NCBI RefSeq assembly: GCF_007995095.1 | Contig: NZ_VOPY01000001.1 | Location: 521,001 to 585,000 of the forward strand | From: Flavisphingopyxis soli | GTDB taxonomy: Bacteria; Pseudomonadota; Alphaproteobacteria; Sphingomonadales; Sphingomonadaceae | Length of the DNA stretch: 64,000 nucleotides | Direction of reading: 5' to 3' | Part shown: positions 52,446 to 61,874 of the stretch, piece after piece | Layout of the letters: each line of letters opens with the position of its first letter | Numbering within the stretch: position 1 is the first letter of the stretch | Notes under the pieces: model-generated | Told to the model about the DNA's origin: nothing | The model's database searches: none | Seen by the model: the letters and a program-made list of their open reading frames with translations, nothing else | Made by a program: the position numbers and the translations under genes

Positions 52446-55301
52446 TCAGGTGCCGAAGGTCCGCTGCCACCAACCGCGGCGGCTGCCGTCCTCGTCGCCG
52501 CCGTCGCTGTCACCGGTCTTGGTCTCGGGCTTCGCGCTGGCTGCGGGCTGCGCCTTGGCCTTGCTCTTGGCCGCGGGCTTGCGCGCGGGCTTGGCCGGAG
52601 CGTCTGCCTTGGCGTCGGTCGTCGCCTCTGCCTTGGCCGGTTCGGCTGACTTGGCCGCGGCCTTGGCAGCGGGCGCCTTGGCCCTGGTCGCCTTGGCAGG
52701 CGTTTCCGCCTTGGCCGGGGCTACCGGCTGGGCAGCGACGCTTGCGCCTTCGCCCGCCGTCTCGGCCGCGACCTTGGGCTTGCGGGTCCGCGGTGCGCGT
52801 TTCGGCTTCTCGGCGGGTGCCTCGGCGGAGGCGTCAGCGGGCGCATCAGCCGTGGCGGCAGCGGCCTTTGCCGGCGCCGCCGTCTCGGCCTTGCGGGCGC
52901 GGGGCCGACGACGCGTCTTGGGCTTGTCGTCGTCGTTGCTTGCCGCGTCGTCATTGCTGGCGGCCGGGGCTGCGCGGTTATCTTCGCTGCGCTCGGGCTT
53001 GGCATCGCTGCGCTCGGGCTTGGCGTCGCTGCCGAAGGCATGGCCGTCGGCTTCGTCGCTGCGCGGAGCGCGATTTTCGCCCGCATTTTCGCTGCCACCG
53101 TCACGCGCTTCGTCACGTGCGCCGCCACGCCGGCGACGTCCGCCGCGGCGTCCACGACGCCTCTTGGGCGCGTTGCCATCGCCGTCGACGTCGTGATCGG
53201 CGCGCGGTGCGCGCTCACCGCGATTGTCGTCACCCGACGCTTCGCCGTCTTCGCCTGGCGAGGGTTCGGCGATGCGTTCGGGCCGTTCGGCGCGGTCGCC
53301 ATCGGGGCGATCGCCGCGCGAGCGGTTGCGTCCACCGCGCCGCGAGCGGCTCTTGCGGTTGCGGCCACCTTCGTCACGGTCGCGATCGCGTCCACCCGAG
53401 TCGCGATCGGAGTCGTTGCGACCGCTCTCGCCGTCCTCGTCCTCGTCGTCGCCGTAATCGGGCTCATCCTCGATCACATCGTCATCGTCGTCGACCAGCG
53501 ATTCAAAGCTCGGCATGTGCTCGGGGCGCGGCCCCGACACGTCGATCGTCATCCGCGCGCCTTCGGTTTCGCCGTCGGGCAGGATCTCGACCTTGACGCC
53601 ATAACGATGCTCAAGCTCGGCGATCTCGTCGCGCTTGGTGTTGAGGACGTAGTAGCTCGCTTCCTGGCTGGTGCGCAGCGACAGGCGCGTGCCCTTGCCC
53701 TTGGCGGCTTCCTCTTCGAGCAGGCGCAGCACGCTCAATGCCGCCGAAGAGGCGGTGCGGACGAGGCCGGTGCCTTCGCAATGCGGGCATTCGCGCGTCG
53801 ATGCTTCGAGCACGCCGGTGCGCAGGCGCTGGCGGCTCATTTCCATCAGGCCAAAGCCCGAAATGCGGCCGACCTGGATGCGTGCGCGGTCGTTCTTGAG
53901 CGCGTCCTTCATTGCGCGCTCGACCTTGCGGACGTTGCCGTTCGATTCCATGTCGATGAAATCGATCACGACGAGCCCGGCCATGTCGCGCAGGCGCAGC
54001 TGGCGGGCGATCTCGCGCGCGGCTTCCATGTTGGTGCCGACCGCGGTCGCCTCGATGCCGTGCTCCTTGGTCGATCGGCCCGAGTTGATGTCGATCGAAA
54101 CGAGCGCCTCGGTCGGGTTGATCACCAGGTAACCGCCCGATTTCAATTGCACGACGGGCTGGTACATCGCCGACAGCTGGTCCTCGGCGCCGTAGCGCTG
54201 GAACAACGGCACGGGGTCGGCATAATGCTGCACGCGCTTGGCGTGGCTCGGCATCAGCAGCTTCATGAAGTCCTTGGCGGCGCGATAGCCGTCCTCGCCT
54301 TCGACCAGCACTTCGGAAATGTCGCGGTTATAGATGTCGCGGATCGCACGCTTGATCAGGTCGCTGTCCGAATGGATCAGCGCGGGCGCGCTGGTCCCCA
54401 GCGTGTTCTCGCGAATCCCGTCCCACAGCCGGGCGAGATAGTCGAAATCGCGCTTGATCTCGGGCTTGGTCCGCTGCAGCCCGGCGGTGCGGATGATGCA
54501 GCCGACGCTCGGCGGCAGGTTGAGCTCGTCGATGATCGACTTCAGCCGCTTGCGGTCGCCGCTGTTCGAAATCTTGCGGCTGATCCCGCCGCCATGCGAC
54601 GTGTTCGGCATCAGGACGCAATAGCGCCCGGCGAGCGACAGGTACGTCGTCAGCGCCGCGCCCTTGTTGCCGCGTTCTTCCTTGACGACCTGGACCAGCA
54701 TCACCTGCCGACGCTTGATGACGTCCTGGATCTTGTAGCGGCGGCGCAACGCCATCCGCTTGTCCTTGAGCTCGTCGCTCGGGCGGCGCTTGCTGCCCTT
54801 GCCGCCGCGACCGCGGTTGCGCGCACGGCGTCCGCCGCGCTGCTGGTCGTCCTCGTCGTCTTCGTCGCGCGCGTCGTCGTCCTGCGCATCGTCGTCGTCG
54901 TCGTGATCGCCATTGCCGTCTTCGTCGAGCGGCGCAGGGGGTACGACATCCTCGACTTCGCCCTCGAGCTCGTCGATGTCTTCCTCGGCGCGCATCGCGG
55001 CTTCTTCGGCGGCGTGCTCGGCTTCTTCGCGGAGCAGCTGCTCGCGGTCTTCCTGCGGGATCTGGTAGTAATCGGGGTGGATTTCGCTGAACGCGAGGAA
55101 ACCGTGGCGATTGCCGCCATATTCGATGAACGCCGCCTGCAGCGACGGTTCAACGCGGGTAACCTTGGCGAGATAGATATTGCCCTTAAGCTGCTTGTGC
55201 TCGGCGGACTCGAAGTCAAATTCCTCGATGCGGTTTCCATTGAGGACGGCGACCCGGGTTTCTTCCCGGTGCCGCGCGTCGATCAGCATACGCGTGGTCA
55301 T
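52446..55301 (-). CDS. rne: Ribonuclease E
   Basis: The 951-residue endoribonuclease of the degradosome. The S1 region begins at once, but residues about 88-190 form an Asp/Glu-rich then Arg/Gly-rich insert that splits it, as in other alphaproteobacteria. The catalytic core has V-S-I-D-I-N-S-G-R and F-I-D-M-E, and the zinc link is C-P-H-C. From about residue 620 to the end it is an acidic, then Arg-rich, then Ala/Lys/Pro-rich scaffold, ending in W-W-Q-R-T-F-G. The scaffold should bind RNA, helicase and other partners. Confidence 0.96.
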   Translation of the reverse strand: MTTRMLIDARHREETRVAVLNGNRIEEFDFESAEHKQLKGNIYLAKVTRVEPSLQAAFIEYGGNRHGFLAFSEIHPDYYQIPQEDREQLLREEAEHAAEEAAMRAEEDIDELEGEVEDVVPPAPLDEDGNGDHDDDDDAQDDDARDEDDEDDQQRGGRRARNRGRGGKGSKRRPSDELKDKRMALRRRYKIQDVIKRRQVMLVQVVKEERGNKGAALTTYLSLAGRYCVLMPNTSHGGGISRKISNSGDRKRLKSIIDELNLPPSVGCIIRTAGLQRTKPEIKRDFDYLARLWDGIRENTLGTSAPALIHSDSDLIKRAIRDIYNRDISEVLVEGEDGYRAAKDFMKLLMPSHAKRVQHYADPVPLFQRYGAEDQLSAMYQPVVQLKSGGYLVINPTEALVSIDINSGRSTKEHGIEATAVGTNMEAAREIARQLRLRDMAGLVVIDFIDMESNGNVRKVERAMKDALKNDRARIQVGRISGFGLMEMSRQRLRTGVLEASTRECPHCEGTGLVRTASSAALSVLRLLEEEAAKGKGTRLSLRTSQEASYYVLNTKRDEIAELEHRYGVKVEILPDGETEGARMTIDVSGPRPEHMPSFESLVDDDDDVIEDEPDYGDDEDEDGESGRNDSDRDSGGRDRDRDEGGRNRKSRSRRGGRNRSRGDRPDGDRAERPERIAEPSPGEDGEASGDDNRGERAPRADHDVDGDGNAPKRRRGRRGGRRRRGGARDEARDGGSENAGENRAPRSDEADGHAFGSDAKPERSDAKPERSEDNRAAPAASNDDAASNDDDKPKTRRRPRARKAETAAPAKAAAATADAPADASAEAPAEKPKRAPRTRKPKVAAETAGEGASVAAQPVAPAKAETPAKATRAKAPAAKAAAKSAEPAKAEATTDAKADAPAKPARKPAAKSKAKAQPAASAKPETKTGDSDGGDEDGSRRGWWQRTFGT

Positions 55302-55833
55302 GTGTTATACTCCGGGCGTCGCTCGGCGGTCCGGGCGGGGCAAGCCCCGGCAGGATGAACAAAGGGACGCCGTATATTGTGGAAGGCCCTCGGCGCGATG
55401 TCGCGGCGGCGGGTGTGATCCGGTGAAACGAAAAAATATTGTGTCTGCTGGCACGAGGCCGGGCGCAAATCGCGCTCGCGGTAGCCTGGGGCTTCAGCGA
55501 CGTCCGGCTCCGATGCGCAGCGCGCGGGGCCGCGAGGGCCTCTGCGGTACGATTACGGAGGGGGAAGTCTTGCCTCATGCAGCGTCAACCTGGGTTCGAT
55601 AAGGGGAGGCCGGTCACATTCGCCGTTCGATCGAACGGCGAGGCGGCAAGCCCCGTTGGGCAGGCCCGCTTTGACAGAATGTTCGTCCCATGTCGGGTGG
55701 CGGCATTCGGGCGATACGGACCCGTCGATCGTGCTAGCACCGCCGTGTCACCACGGCAACAGTCCGATTGGCCAACCACGCAGCGGCCGATTGGGACTGG
55801 ACGGACGCCGAATCGAGGCGGCATAGCGGGTAT
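55302..55833. other. Intergenic region between rne and the amidase
   Basis: About 530 bp between divergent genes; no coding sequence is supported. The rne side is a long leader of the kind that mediates RNase E autoregulation in E. coli, with a CGGGGC-AAG-type hairpin at 55336-55349. The other side holds the palindrome at 55621 and a TTGACA at 55671 without a good -10. Confidence 0.5.
55621..55640. promoter_or_regulatory. Perfect 20-bp palindrome, possible operator
   Basis: CGCCGTTCGATCGAACGGCG is its own reverse complement over all 20 bases. It lies 194 bp upstream of the amidase ATG and 320 bp from the rne start, 30 bp from a TTGACA. A dimeric regulator site is plausible. Confidence 0.4.
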
Positions 55834-56703
55834 ATGGCGATCCTCGTTCCCGCGTTGCTGCCGCTCGCAGTCGCCCTTCTGGGTGTGCCGACAGGCTCTC
55901 CCCATGGCACCGCGCTGGCGCTCGCGCAGCCGCCGCGACAGCATTACAGCGTCTCGGTCGATATCGGCAAACCCGCCCCGGCAATTGCGCTGCCGCCGAT
56001 CGAGGGCGACGACAAGACGCTGCCTTTGGTCGTCATCGACGCCGGCCATGGCGGCCATGACCCCGGCGCGCTCGGTGACAAGGTCGAGGAAAAGACGCTC
56101 ACCCTCGCGCTCGCCAAGGCGCTGCGCGACGAACTGCTCGCCAGCGGGCGGGTTCGCGTCGCGCTGACGCGCAGCGACGACCGCTTCCTGATTCTCGAGG
56201 AACGCTTCGGCATCGCCCGGCGGCTCGGCGCCGACCTGTTCCTGTCGATCCATGCCGATGCCGCGGGCAATCCGGCCGCGTCGGGCGCGACGATCTACAC
56301 TTTGTCCGAAACCGCGTCGGACCGCGAGGCGGCGCGGCTGGCGGCGCGCGAAAACCGTTCCGACATCATCAACGGCGTCGATCTCGGGCGGCAGGGCGGC
56401 GATGTCGGCGCGATCCTGATCGATCTCAGCCAGCGCGACGCGATGCGCAGCTCGGCCGATTTCGCGCGGCTGCTGGTCCGCGAGGCGCACGACGATTTCG
56501 CCTTTCGCCCGACCCCGCACCGGCTCGCCGGGCTGATCGTGCTGAAGGCGCCCGACATGCCCTCGGCGTTGATCGAGGCGGGCTATATCAGCAATGCGGG
56601 CGATGCCAGTTTCCTCGCCTCGCGCGAGGGCCAGCGGCGCTTTGCCCGCGGCGTGCGCAAGGCGGTCGTCGTGCATTTCGCCCGCCTCAATGCCAGGCGC
56701 TGA
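55834..56703 (+). CDS. N-acetylmuramoyl-L-alanine amidase (Amidase_3)
   Basis: Cuts the amide bond between muramic acid and the stem peptide. The 289-residue protein has a signal or anchor (about 1-30) and an Amidase_3 domain with the zinc ligands and catalytic Glu in V-I-D-A-G-H-G-G-H, S-I-H-A-D-A and I-E-A-G-Y-I-S-N. It lacks an AMIN domain, so it is shorter than AmiC. The ATG was taken at the start of the hydrophobic segment; an upstream TTG would add 22 residues. It precedes PBP1A by 72 bp. Confidence 0.9.
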   Translation: MAILVPALLPLAVALLGVPTGSPHGTALALAQPPRQHYSVSVDIGKPAPAIALPPIEGDDKTLPLVVIDAGHGGHDPGALGDKVEEKTLTLALAKALRDELLASGRVRVALTRSDDRFLILEERFGIARRLGADLFLSIHADAAGNPAASGATIYTLSETASDREAARLAARENRSDIINGVDLGRQGGDVGAILIDLSQRDAMRSSADFARLLVREAHDDFAFRPTPHRLAGLIVLKAPDMPSALIEAGYISNAGDASFLASREGQRRFARGVRKAVVVHFARLNARR

Positions 56704-56775
56704 GCCTGCCCGATGCACTCCGCGACGAATGACTGCAGGAAGCGTATGGCTTTGCCTGCGGCTTTTTCCTAGAGG

Positions 56776-59325
56776 ATGGCGGCGATGAGCGACGACATCC
56801 CTTCCCCCGGCACCAATACGAGCACCGGCGACTATGCGCGCTACCGGCTGCGCCGCGATGCGGGCGGCGTGCGCGACTGGTTCGCCGCGCGCTGGCATCG
56901 CCGCCGTTTCCGCTGGCTGACCTATGCCGTCGTCACCGGGCTGCTGGCCTTCATGATCGGCTGGACGATGATCGCGCGCGGCCTGCCCGATGCGCGCACG
57001 CTGCTCGAATATCAGCCCGCGCTGCCAACCGTGGTGCGCGGCGCGAACGGCGAACCCGTTCACAGCTTCGCGCGCGACCGGCGCGTCCAGCTCGACTACA
57101 ATGAATTTCCGCCGCAGCTGATCCACGCCTATCTCGCGGCCGAGGACAAGACCTTCTTCAGCCATGGCGGGATCGACTATCTCGGCTTTGCCGGTGCGGT
57201 GTTCGACTATGTCTCGAAGCTCGGCTCGGGCGATCGCGCCAAGGGCGGCTCGACGATCACCCAGCAGGTCGCCAAGAACATCCTCATCGGCGACGATTAT
57301 TCGATCACGCGCAAGCTGAAGGAAATGGTCCTCGCGCGCCGCATCGAGGGCGTGCTGACCAAGCAGCAGATTCTCGAACTCTATCTCAACGAGATCCCGC
57401 TCGGGCGCCAGTCGTTCGGCGTCCAGGCGGCAAGCCGCGCCTATTTCGACAAGGACGTCGGCGATCTCGACCTCAACGAGGCCGCGTTCCTTGCGATCCT
57501 GCCCAAGGCGCCCGAGAAATACGGCCGCCCGCAAAACCGTGCCGCCGCGCTCGCCCGGCGCAACTTCGTCCTCGGCCAGATGGAAAACAATGGCTGGATC
57601 ACCGCCGCCCAGCGCGCGCAGGCGGCATCGCAACCGCTCGGCCTCGTCAGCGAACGCGGCTCGCCGTTCAAGAACGCCGGCGGCTATTACATGGAAGAGG
57701 TCCGCCGCGAGCTGCTCGACAAGTTCGGCGAGAATGCCGAGGACGGCCCCTTGAGCGTTTACGCCGGCGGCCTGTGGGTGCGCACGCCCTACGATCCCGC
57801 GATGCAGGCGGCTACGACCAACGCCTTGCGCGCCGGCCTGCTGCGCTTCGATTCAGGCCATGCCTGGTCGGGCAACCTCGGCACGATCGAACGCGACGAT
57901 CAGTGGCTCAGCCGGCTCAAATCCTCCTATGTCAGCATCGATTACGAGGACTGGCGGATCGCCGCGGTGCTCGCCAATGACGGCGGCGTCGCGCGGCTCG
58001 GCTTCGCCAACGGGACGACCGGGCGGATGACCGCGGGCAATGCGCGCGGCGTGCTGGGGCAGATCAAGCCCGGCGACCTGATCGCGGTCAAGCCGATGGC
58101 GGGCGACGAATATGCGTTGCGCAACATCCCGAAGATTTCGGGCGGCATGGTCGTCGAAGACCCGCATTCGGGCCGCATCTATGCGATGCAGGGCGGCTTT
58201 TCGAACCGCATCTCCTCGTTCAACCGCGCCACCCAGGCCGAACGCCAGCCGGGTTCGACGATCAAGCCGTTCGTCTATTCGGCCGCGCTCGACAACGGCA
58301 TGACGCCCGCGACGATCATCGTCGATCAGCCGTTCTGCGTCTATCAGGGCGCCGGGCTCGGCGAAAAATGCTTCAAGAACTATTCGGGTGGCTATGCCGG
58401 ACCCAAGACGCTGCGCTGGGCGATCGAACAGTCGCGCAACCTGATGACCGTGGCGGCGGCGAACCAGACCGGCATGGACAAGGTCGTGGCGACGATCAAG
58501 CGGATGGGGATCGGCGACTACAAGCCCTATCTGTCGATGGCGCTGGGCGCGGGCGAAACCACCGTGATGAAGATGACCAACGCCTTTTCGATGCTCGCCA
58601 ATGCGGGCCGCGAACTGCAGCCGCGCGTCATCGATTATGTCCAGGACCGTCACGGCAAGGTCGTCTGGCCGGCCAAGTGGAAAGCGTGCGAGGGCTGCAA
58701 CGCCGACGACTGGGACGGCAAGCCGATGCCGCGCTTCGTTCAGACCGGCAGGCAGGTGCTCGACCCGCTGACCGCCTATCAGATGGTCCATATCCTCGAA
58801 GGCGTCGTGACGCGCGGCACCGCCCAGCGGCTGCGCGTGCTCGACCGGCCGATGATGGGCAAGACCGGCACGACCAACGGTCCGAAAGAGGTCTGGTTCG
58901 TCGGCGGCACGCCCGATCTCGTGACCGGCGTCTATGTCGGCTACGACACGCCCAAATCGCTCGGTGGCTGGGCCCAGGGCGGCCGGATCTCGGCGCCGAT
59001 CGCGCTCGACTTCTTCCAGAAGGTGATCCCCAAGGACGCGCCCAAGGTGCCGTTCGTCGCGCCGGCCGACATCCGCATGGTCCGCATCGACCGCAATTCG
59101 GGCAAGCGCGTCTATGGCGTCTTTCCCGACAGCGAGAACGGCGATCCCAAGGCGGCGGTGATCTGGGAGGCGTTCAAGCCCGAGACCGAACCCAAAAGGA
59201 CGATCCGCAAGGAAGAGATTCCCGAGCCCAGGAAGGAAACCGTCAAGCCGGTAACGACCGACGCGCGTCCGAAACAGAAGCGCGACGATCAGGAATTCCT
59301 CGAGGATCAGGGCGGCATCTACTGA
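56776..59325 (+). CDS. Penicillin-binding protein 1A
   Basis: A bifunctional 849-residue class A PBP. After a short cytoplasmic part and one transmembrane helix (about 48-70) comes the GT51 glycosyltransferase, with E-D-K-T-F-F-S-H-G-G and G-G-S-T-I-T-Q-Q-V-A-K-N. The transpeptidase has its Ser in P-G-S-T-I-K-P-F and K-T-G-T-T-N. An OB-like insert lies between the two domains, as in PBP1A. It is in line with the amidase, so wall synthesis and remodelling genes sit together. Confidence 0.94.
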   Translation: MAAMSDDIPSPGTNTSTGDYARYRLRRDAGGVRDWFAARWHRRRFRWLTYAVVTGLLAFMIGWTMIARGLPDARTLLEYQPALPTVVRGANGEPVHSFARDRRVQLDYNEFPPQLIHAYLAAEDKTFFSHGGIDYLGFAGAVFDYVSKLGSGDRAKGGSTITQQVAKNILIGDDYSITRKLKEMVLARRIEGVLTKQQILELYLNEIPLGRQSFGVQAASRAYFDKDVGDLDLNEAAFLAILPKAPEKYGRPQNRAAALARRNFVLGQMENNGWITAAQRAQAASQPLGLVSERGSPFKNAGGYYMEEVRRELLDKFGENAEDGPLSVYAGGLWVRTPYDPAMQAATTNALRAGLLRFDSGHAWSGNLGTIERDDQWLSRLKSSYVSIDYEDWRIAAVLANDGGVARLGFANGTTGRMTAGNARGVLGQIKPGDLIAVKPMAGDEYALRNIPKISGGMVVEDPHSGRIYAMQGGFSNRISSFNRATQAERQPGSTIKPFVYSAALDNGMTPATIIVDQPFCVYQGAGLGEKCFKNYSGGYAGPKTLRWAIEQSRNLMTVAAANQTGMDKVVATIKRMGIGDYKPYLSMALGAGETTVMKMTNAFSMLANAGRELQPRVIDYVQDRHGKVVWPAKWKACEGCNADDWDGKPMPRFVQTGRQVLDPLTAYQMVHILEGVVTRGTAQRLRVLDRPMMGKTGTTNGPKEVWFVGGTPDLVTGVYVGYDTPKSLGGWAQGGRISAPIALDFFQKVIPKDAPKVPFVAPADIRMVRIDRNSGKRVYGVFPDSENGDPKAAVIWEAFKPETEPKRTIRKEEIPEPRKETVKPVTTDARPKQKRDDQEFLEDQGGIY

Positions 59326-59389
59326 ATCCGCGCTGCCCCCGGCGCGGTCCGTGCTACAGTGTAAACCCCTTGCCGTATCGGAGCCTGCC

Positions 59390-59959
59390 ATGACCCGTCG
59401 CCGTAGTGTTTTCGCCGTGATCGCCGTCGCCGTCATCGCCGCGCTCGCCGCGCTCGCCATGCCTATCGATACCAGCGCCCAGCTCGCCGAGGGCAAGCGC
59501 GCGCCACTGTTCAGGACGACTGGCGCGCTGGCGGGCAAGCCGTTCGCGTTCGACCTCGCCAAACAACTCAAAAAGGGCCCCGTCGTCCTCTATTTCTATC
59601 CCAAGGCGTTCACCGAGGGGTGCACGCTCGAAGCGCACGCCTTTGCCGAGGCGTCGGGCGATTTCAAAAAGGCCGGCGCGACTGTCATCGGCATGTCGAC
59701 CGACGGCTATGAGGCGCTCCAGAAATTCTCGCGCGAAGCGTGCCGCGACAAGTTCGCGGTCGCCACCGCAACGCCGGCGATCGTCAAGGCCTATGGCGTC
59801 GACCTCAAGAAGCTCGGCGTGTCGACCGGGCTGACGACGCGGACCAGCTTCGTCATCGCGCGCAATGGCCGTATCGTCCACGTCCATTCGGACATGGATT
59901 ACAAGGATCACGTCACGCAATCGCTCGCCGCAGTCCGCGCGCTCAAGAAGGCGCGATAG
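59390..59959 (+). CDS. Exported peroxiredoxin (Bcp/AhpC-TSA type)
   Basis: A 189-residue protein with a Sec signal (about 1-30) and a peroxiredoxin domain. The peroxidatic Cys78 is in F-T-E-G-C-T-L-E, with a second Cys at about 118 that could resolve it. It should reduce peroxides in the periplasm. The ATG was chosen because the signal follows directly; a small in-frame extension upstream lacks that feature. Confidence 0.88.
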   Translation: MTRRRSVFAVIAVAVIAALAALAMPIDTSAQLAEGKRAPLFRTTGALAGKPFAFDLAKQLKKGPVVLYFYPKAFTEGCTLEAHAFAEASGDFKKAGATVIGMSTDGYEALQKFSREACRDKFAVATATPAIVKAYGVDLKKLGVSTGLTTRTSFVIARNGRIVHVHSDMDYKDHVTQSLAAVRALKKAR

Positions 59960-60057
59960 CCCCCCGTCGGCTTGCCAAGCCGCATCGCGGCGTTACAACC
60001 CTCGGTACAAGACCAAGACGGCGAAATGCCGCTGGTCGATAATTCTGGGGGTAAAAC

Positions 60058-61614
60058 ATGTCTGCAGCACCGCACGAGAGCGCGTTTTCGCAATCGTTCG
60101 AACGGTTTCTCGAACCGATCACCAACTTTTCCGACCTGCTCTGGGGCGGGACGTGGAACGGCCAGGAAGTCCTGATCGTCCCGCCGCTCGTCGTGCTGCT
60201 GCTTGGTGCCGGCATCTACATCATGGTCGGCCTGCGCTTTTACCCGCTGACCAACCTGATTCCCGCCTTTCGCAAGCTGTTTACCAAGTCGGGCAAACAG
60301 GGCGCGGGCGAAATCTCCCCCTTCGCTGCGCTGTCGACTGCGCTTTCGGGACAGGTCGGGACCGGCAACCTCGCCGGCGTCGCGACCGCGATCGCGCTTG
60401 GCGGACCCGGCGCGATCTTCTGGATGTGGATCACCGCTTTGGTCGGCATGGCGCTGGCATTCGGTGAAGGCGCGCTTGCGATCCGCTTTCGCGACCGCGC
60501 TGAGGACGGTACCTGGCGCGGCGGTCCGATGAGCTATATCATGATCGGCCTCGGGCCGAAATGGAAATGGCTCGCGATCCTGTTCTGCATCGGCACGCTG
60601 ATCTCGGCGATCGTCACCGGCAACGGCATCCAGGCCAATTCGATCGCCGATTCGATGACCGAGATCTTCGGCGTCGAAGCGTGGGTCGGCGGCCTCGTCA
60701 CCGCGATTGCGGTGTTCATCGTCATCATCGGCGGGATCAAGTCGATCGGCAACGTCGCCGAAAAGATCGTCCCCGTCATGGCGATCGCCTATATCGCGAT
60801 GGCGCTGCTCGCGATCATCCTCGACATTCGCGACATTCCCGAAACCTTCGGACGCATCTTCTACGGCGCGTTCAATTTCCAGTCGGCCAGCGGCGGCTTT
60901 ATCGGTGCAGCGATCATCATCGCGATCCGTGCCGGCGTCGCGCGCGGCCTGTTCTCGAACGAGGCGGGCCAGGGTTCGACCCCGATCGCGCATGCCGTTG
61001 CGCAGACCAACGATCCCGCCGCGCAAGGGCGCTTCGCGATGCTCGGCACCTTTATCGACACCGTCGTCATCTGCACGATGACCGCGCTCGTCATCCTCAC
61101 CGTAGAGGGCGACTTCTCGGCCGGCGGCGTTGCGGTGAAGCATGCCTGGCAGTCCGATCTCAGTGGCTTTGCCATGACCTCGGGCGCGTTCGGCGCGGCC
61201 TTCCCCTATCCGATCATCGGGGTGCCGATCGGAACGCTGATCGCCTCGGTCGCGCTGATCCTGTTCGTCTTCACGACGCTGCTGACGTGGAGCTATTACG
61301 GCGAACGCGCGATCACCTGGCTCTACGACCTGTTCCCGGGGTCGAGCCTGAAGGGCGAAAAGGTGCTGCACATGTCGTGGCGCGTCCTGTGGTGCATCGT
61401 CATCTTCGTTGCCGCCGATGTCCCGCTCGAGGTGATCTGGCGGCTCGGCGACATCGCCAATGCGACGATGCTCGTGCCCAACGTCATCGCGCTGCTTGCG
61501 CTGTCGGGCGTGATCTTCGCGCTGTCGCGCGGCGACCGCACCGCGGGCACCGATCACGGGCGCGAAACCCCGCCCGAACTCAGCGAGGATATCGGCGGCG
61601 CCCCCGGGCATTGA
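60058..61614 (+). CDS. Alanine/glycine:cation symporter (AGCS family)
   Basis: A 518-residue inner-membrane protein with about 10-12 helices. The AGCS hallmark A-L-S-G-Q-V-G-T-G-N-L-A-G-V near residue 100 and S-N-E-A-G-Q-G-S-T-P-I-A-H near 300 are present. It imports alanine or glycine with Na+ or H+. It has its own 90-bp leader after the peroxiredoxin and ends at a hairpin. Confidence 0.92.
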   Translation: MSAAPHESAFSQSFERFLEPITNFSDLLWGGTWNGQEVLIVPPLVVLLLGAGIYIMVGLRFYPLTNLIPAFRKLFTKSGKQGAGEISPFAALSTALSGQVGTGNLAGVATAIALGGPGAIFWMWITALVGMALAFGEGALAIRFRDRAEDGTWRGGPMSYIMIGLGPKWKWLAILFCIGTLISAIVTGNGIQANSIADSMTEIFGVEAWVGGLVTAIAVFIVIIGGIKSIGNVAEKIVPVMAIAYIAMALLAIILDIRDIPETFGRIFYGAFNFQSASGGFIGAAIIIAIRAGVARGLFSNEAGQGSTPIAHAVAQTNDPAAQGRFAMLGTFIDTVVICTMTALVILTVEGDFSAGGVAVKHAWQSDLSGFAMTSGAFGAAFPYPIIGVPIGTLIASVALILFVFTTLLTWSYYGERAITWLYDLFPGSSLKGEKVLHMSWRVLWCIVIFVAADVPLEVIWRLGDIANATMLVPNVIALLALSGVIFALSRGDRTAGTDHGRETPPELSEDIGGAPGH

Positions 61615-61640
61615 TCCCGGGCTTTAGGAATGCGTGAATC

Positions 61641-61663
61641 GGGGCTGGAGTAAATCCAGCCCC
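61641..61663 (+). terminator. Hairpin downstream of the symporter
   Basis: GGGGCTGGA and TCCAGCCCC form a perfect 9-bp stem with a 5-nt loop, 27 bases after the stop. No T-run follows, so termination is inferred. Confidence 0.5.
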
Positions 61664-61670
61664 TCGCGCG

Positions 61671-61746
61671 GCACCGGCCCGCTCCCCCTCGCGGCCTCCC
61701 ACAGGATACACTGGTTGGGTGGTCGGGAGGGGGAGCGGGCCGGTGC
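61671..61746. repeat. Perfect 20-bp inverted repeat
   Basis: The 20-mer at 61671-61690 (GCACCGGCCCGC...) is exactly complementary to 61727-61746, enclosing 36 bp that include a GGCCTCCC/GGGTGGTC-like core. It follows the previous hairpin by eight bases. It may be a long extruding repeat of the REP type, or a strong mRNA stabiliser. Confidence 0.7.
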
Positions 61747-61812
61747 CGTACCCGCCGGAAGGCGGAAAATGACTCTTGCACCGCCGCTTTTGTTTTCGCC
61801 TCGCATTCGCTA

Positions 61813-61845
61813 AGCGCTGACGCCAAGGCTGGCGTCGGCGCTTTT
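61813..61845 (+). terminator. Intrinsic terminator or attenuator upstream of prfB
   Basis: AGCGC-T-GACGCCA pairs with TGGCGTC-G-GCGCT around a 4-nt loop (one mismatch), and is followed by TTTT. It ends 29 bases before the prfB ATG. It either closes the upstream unit or attenuates prfB. Confidence 0.65.
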
Positions 61846-61874
61846 CCTTGCCCTCGCCCCGTTGGAGATAGTTC

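Noticed and set aside
55671-55700. Promoter for the amidase based on TTGACA
   Set aside because: No acceptable -10 hexamer at 16-18 bp spacing.
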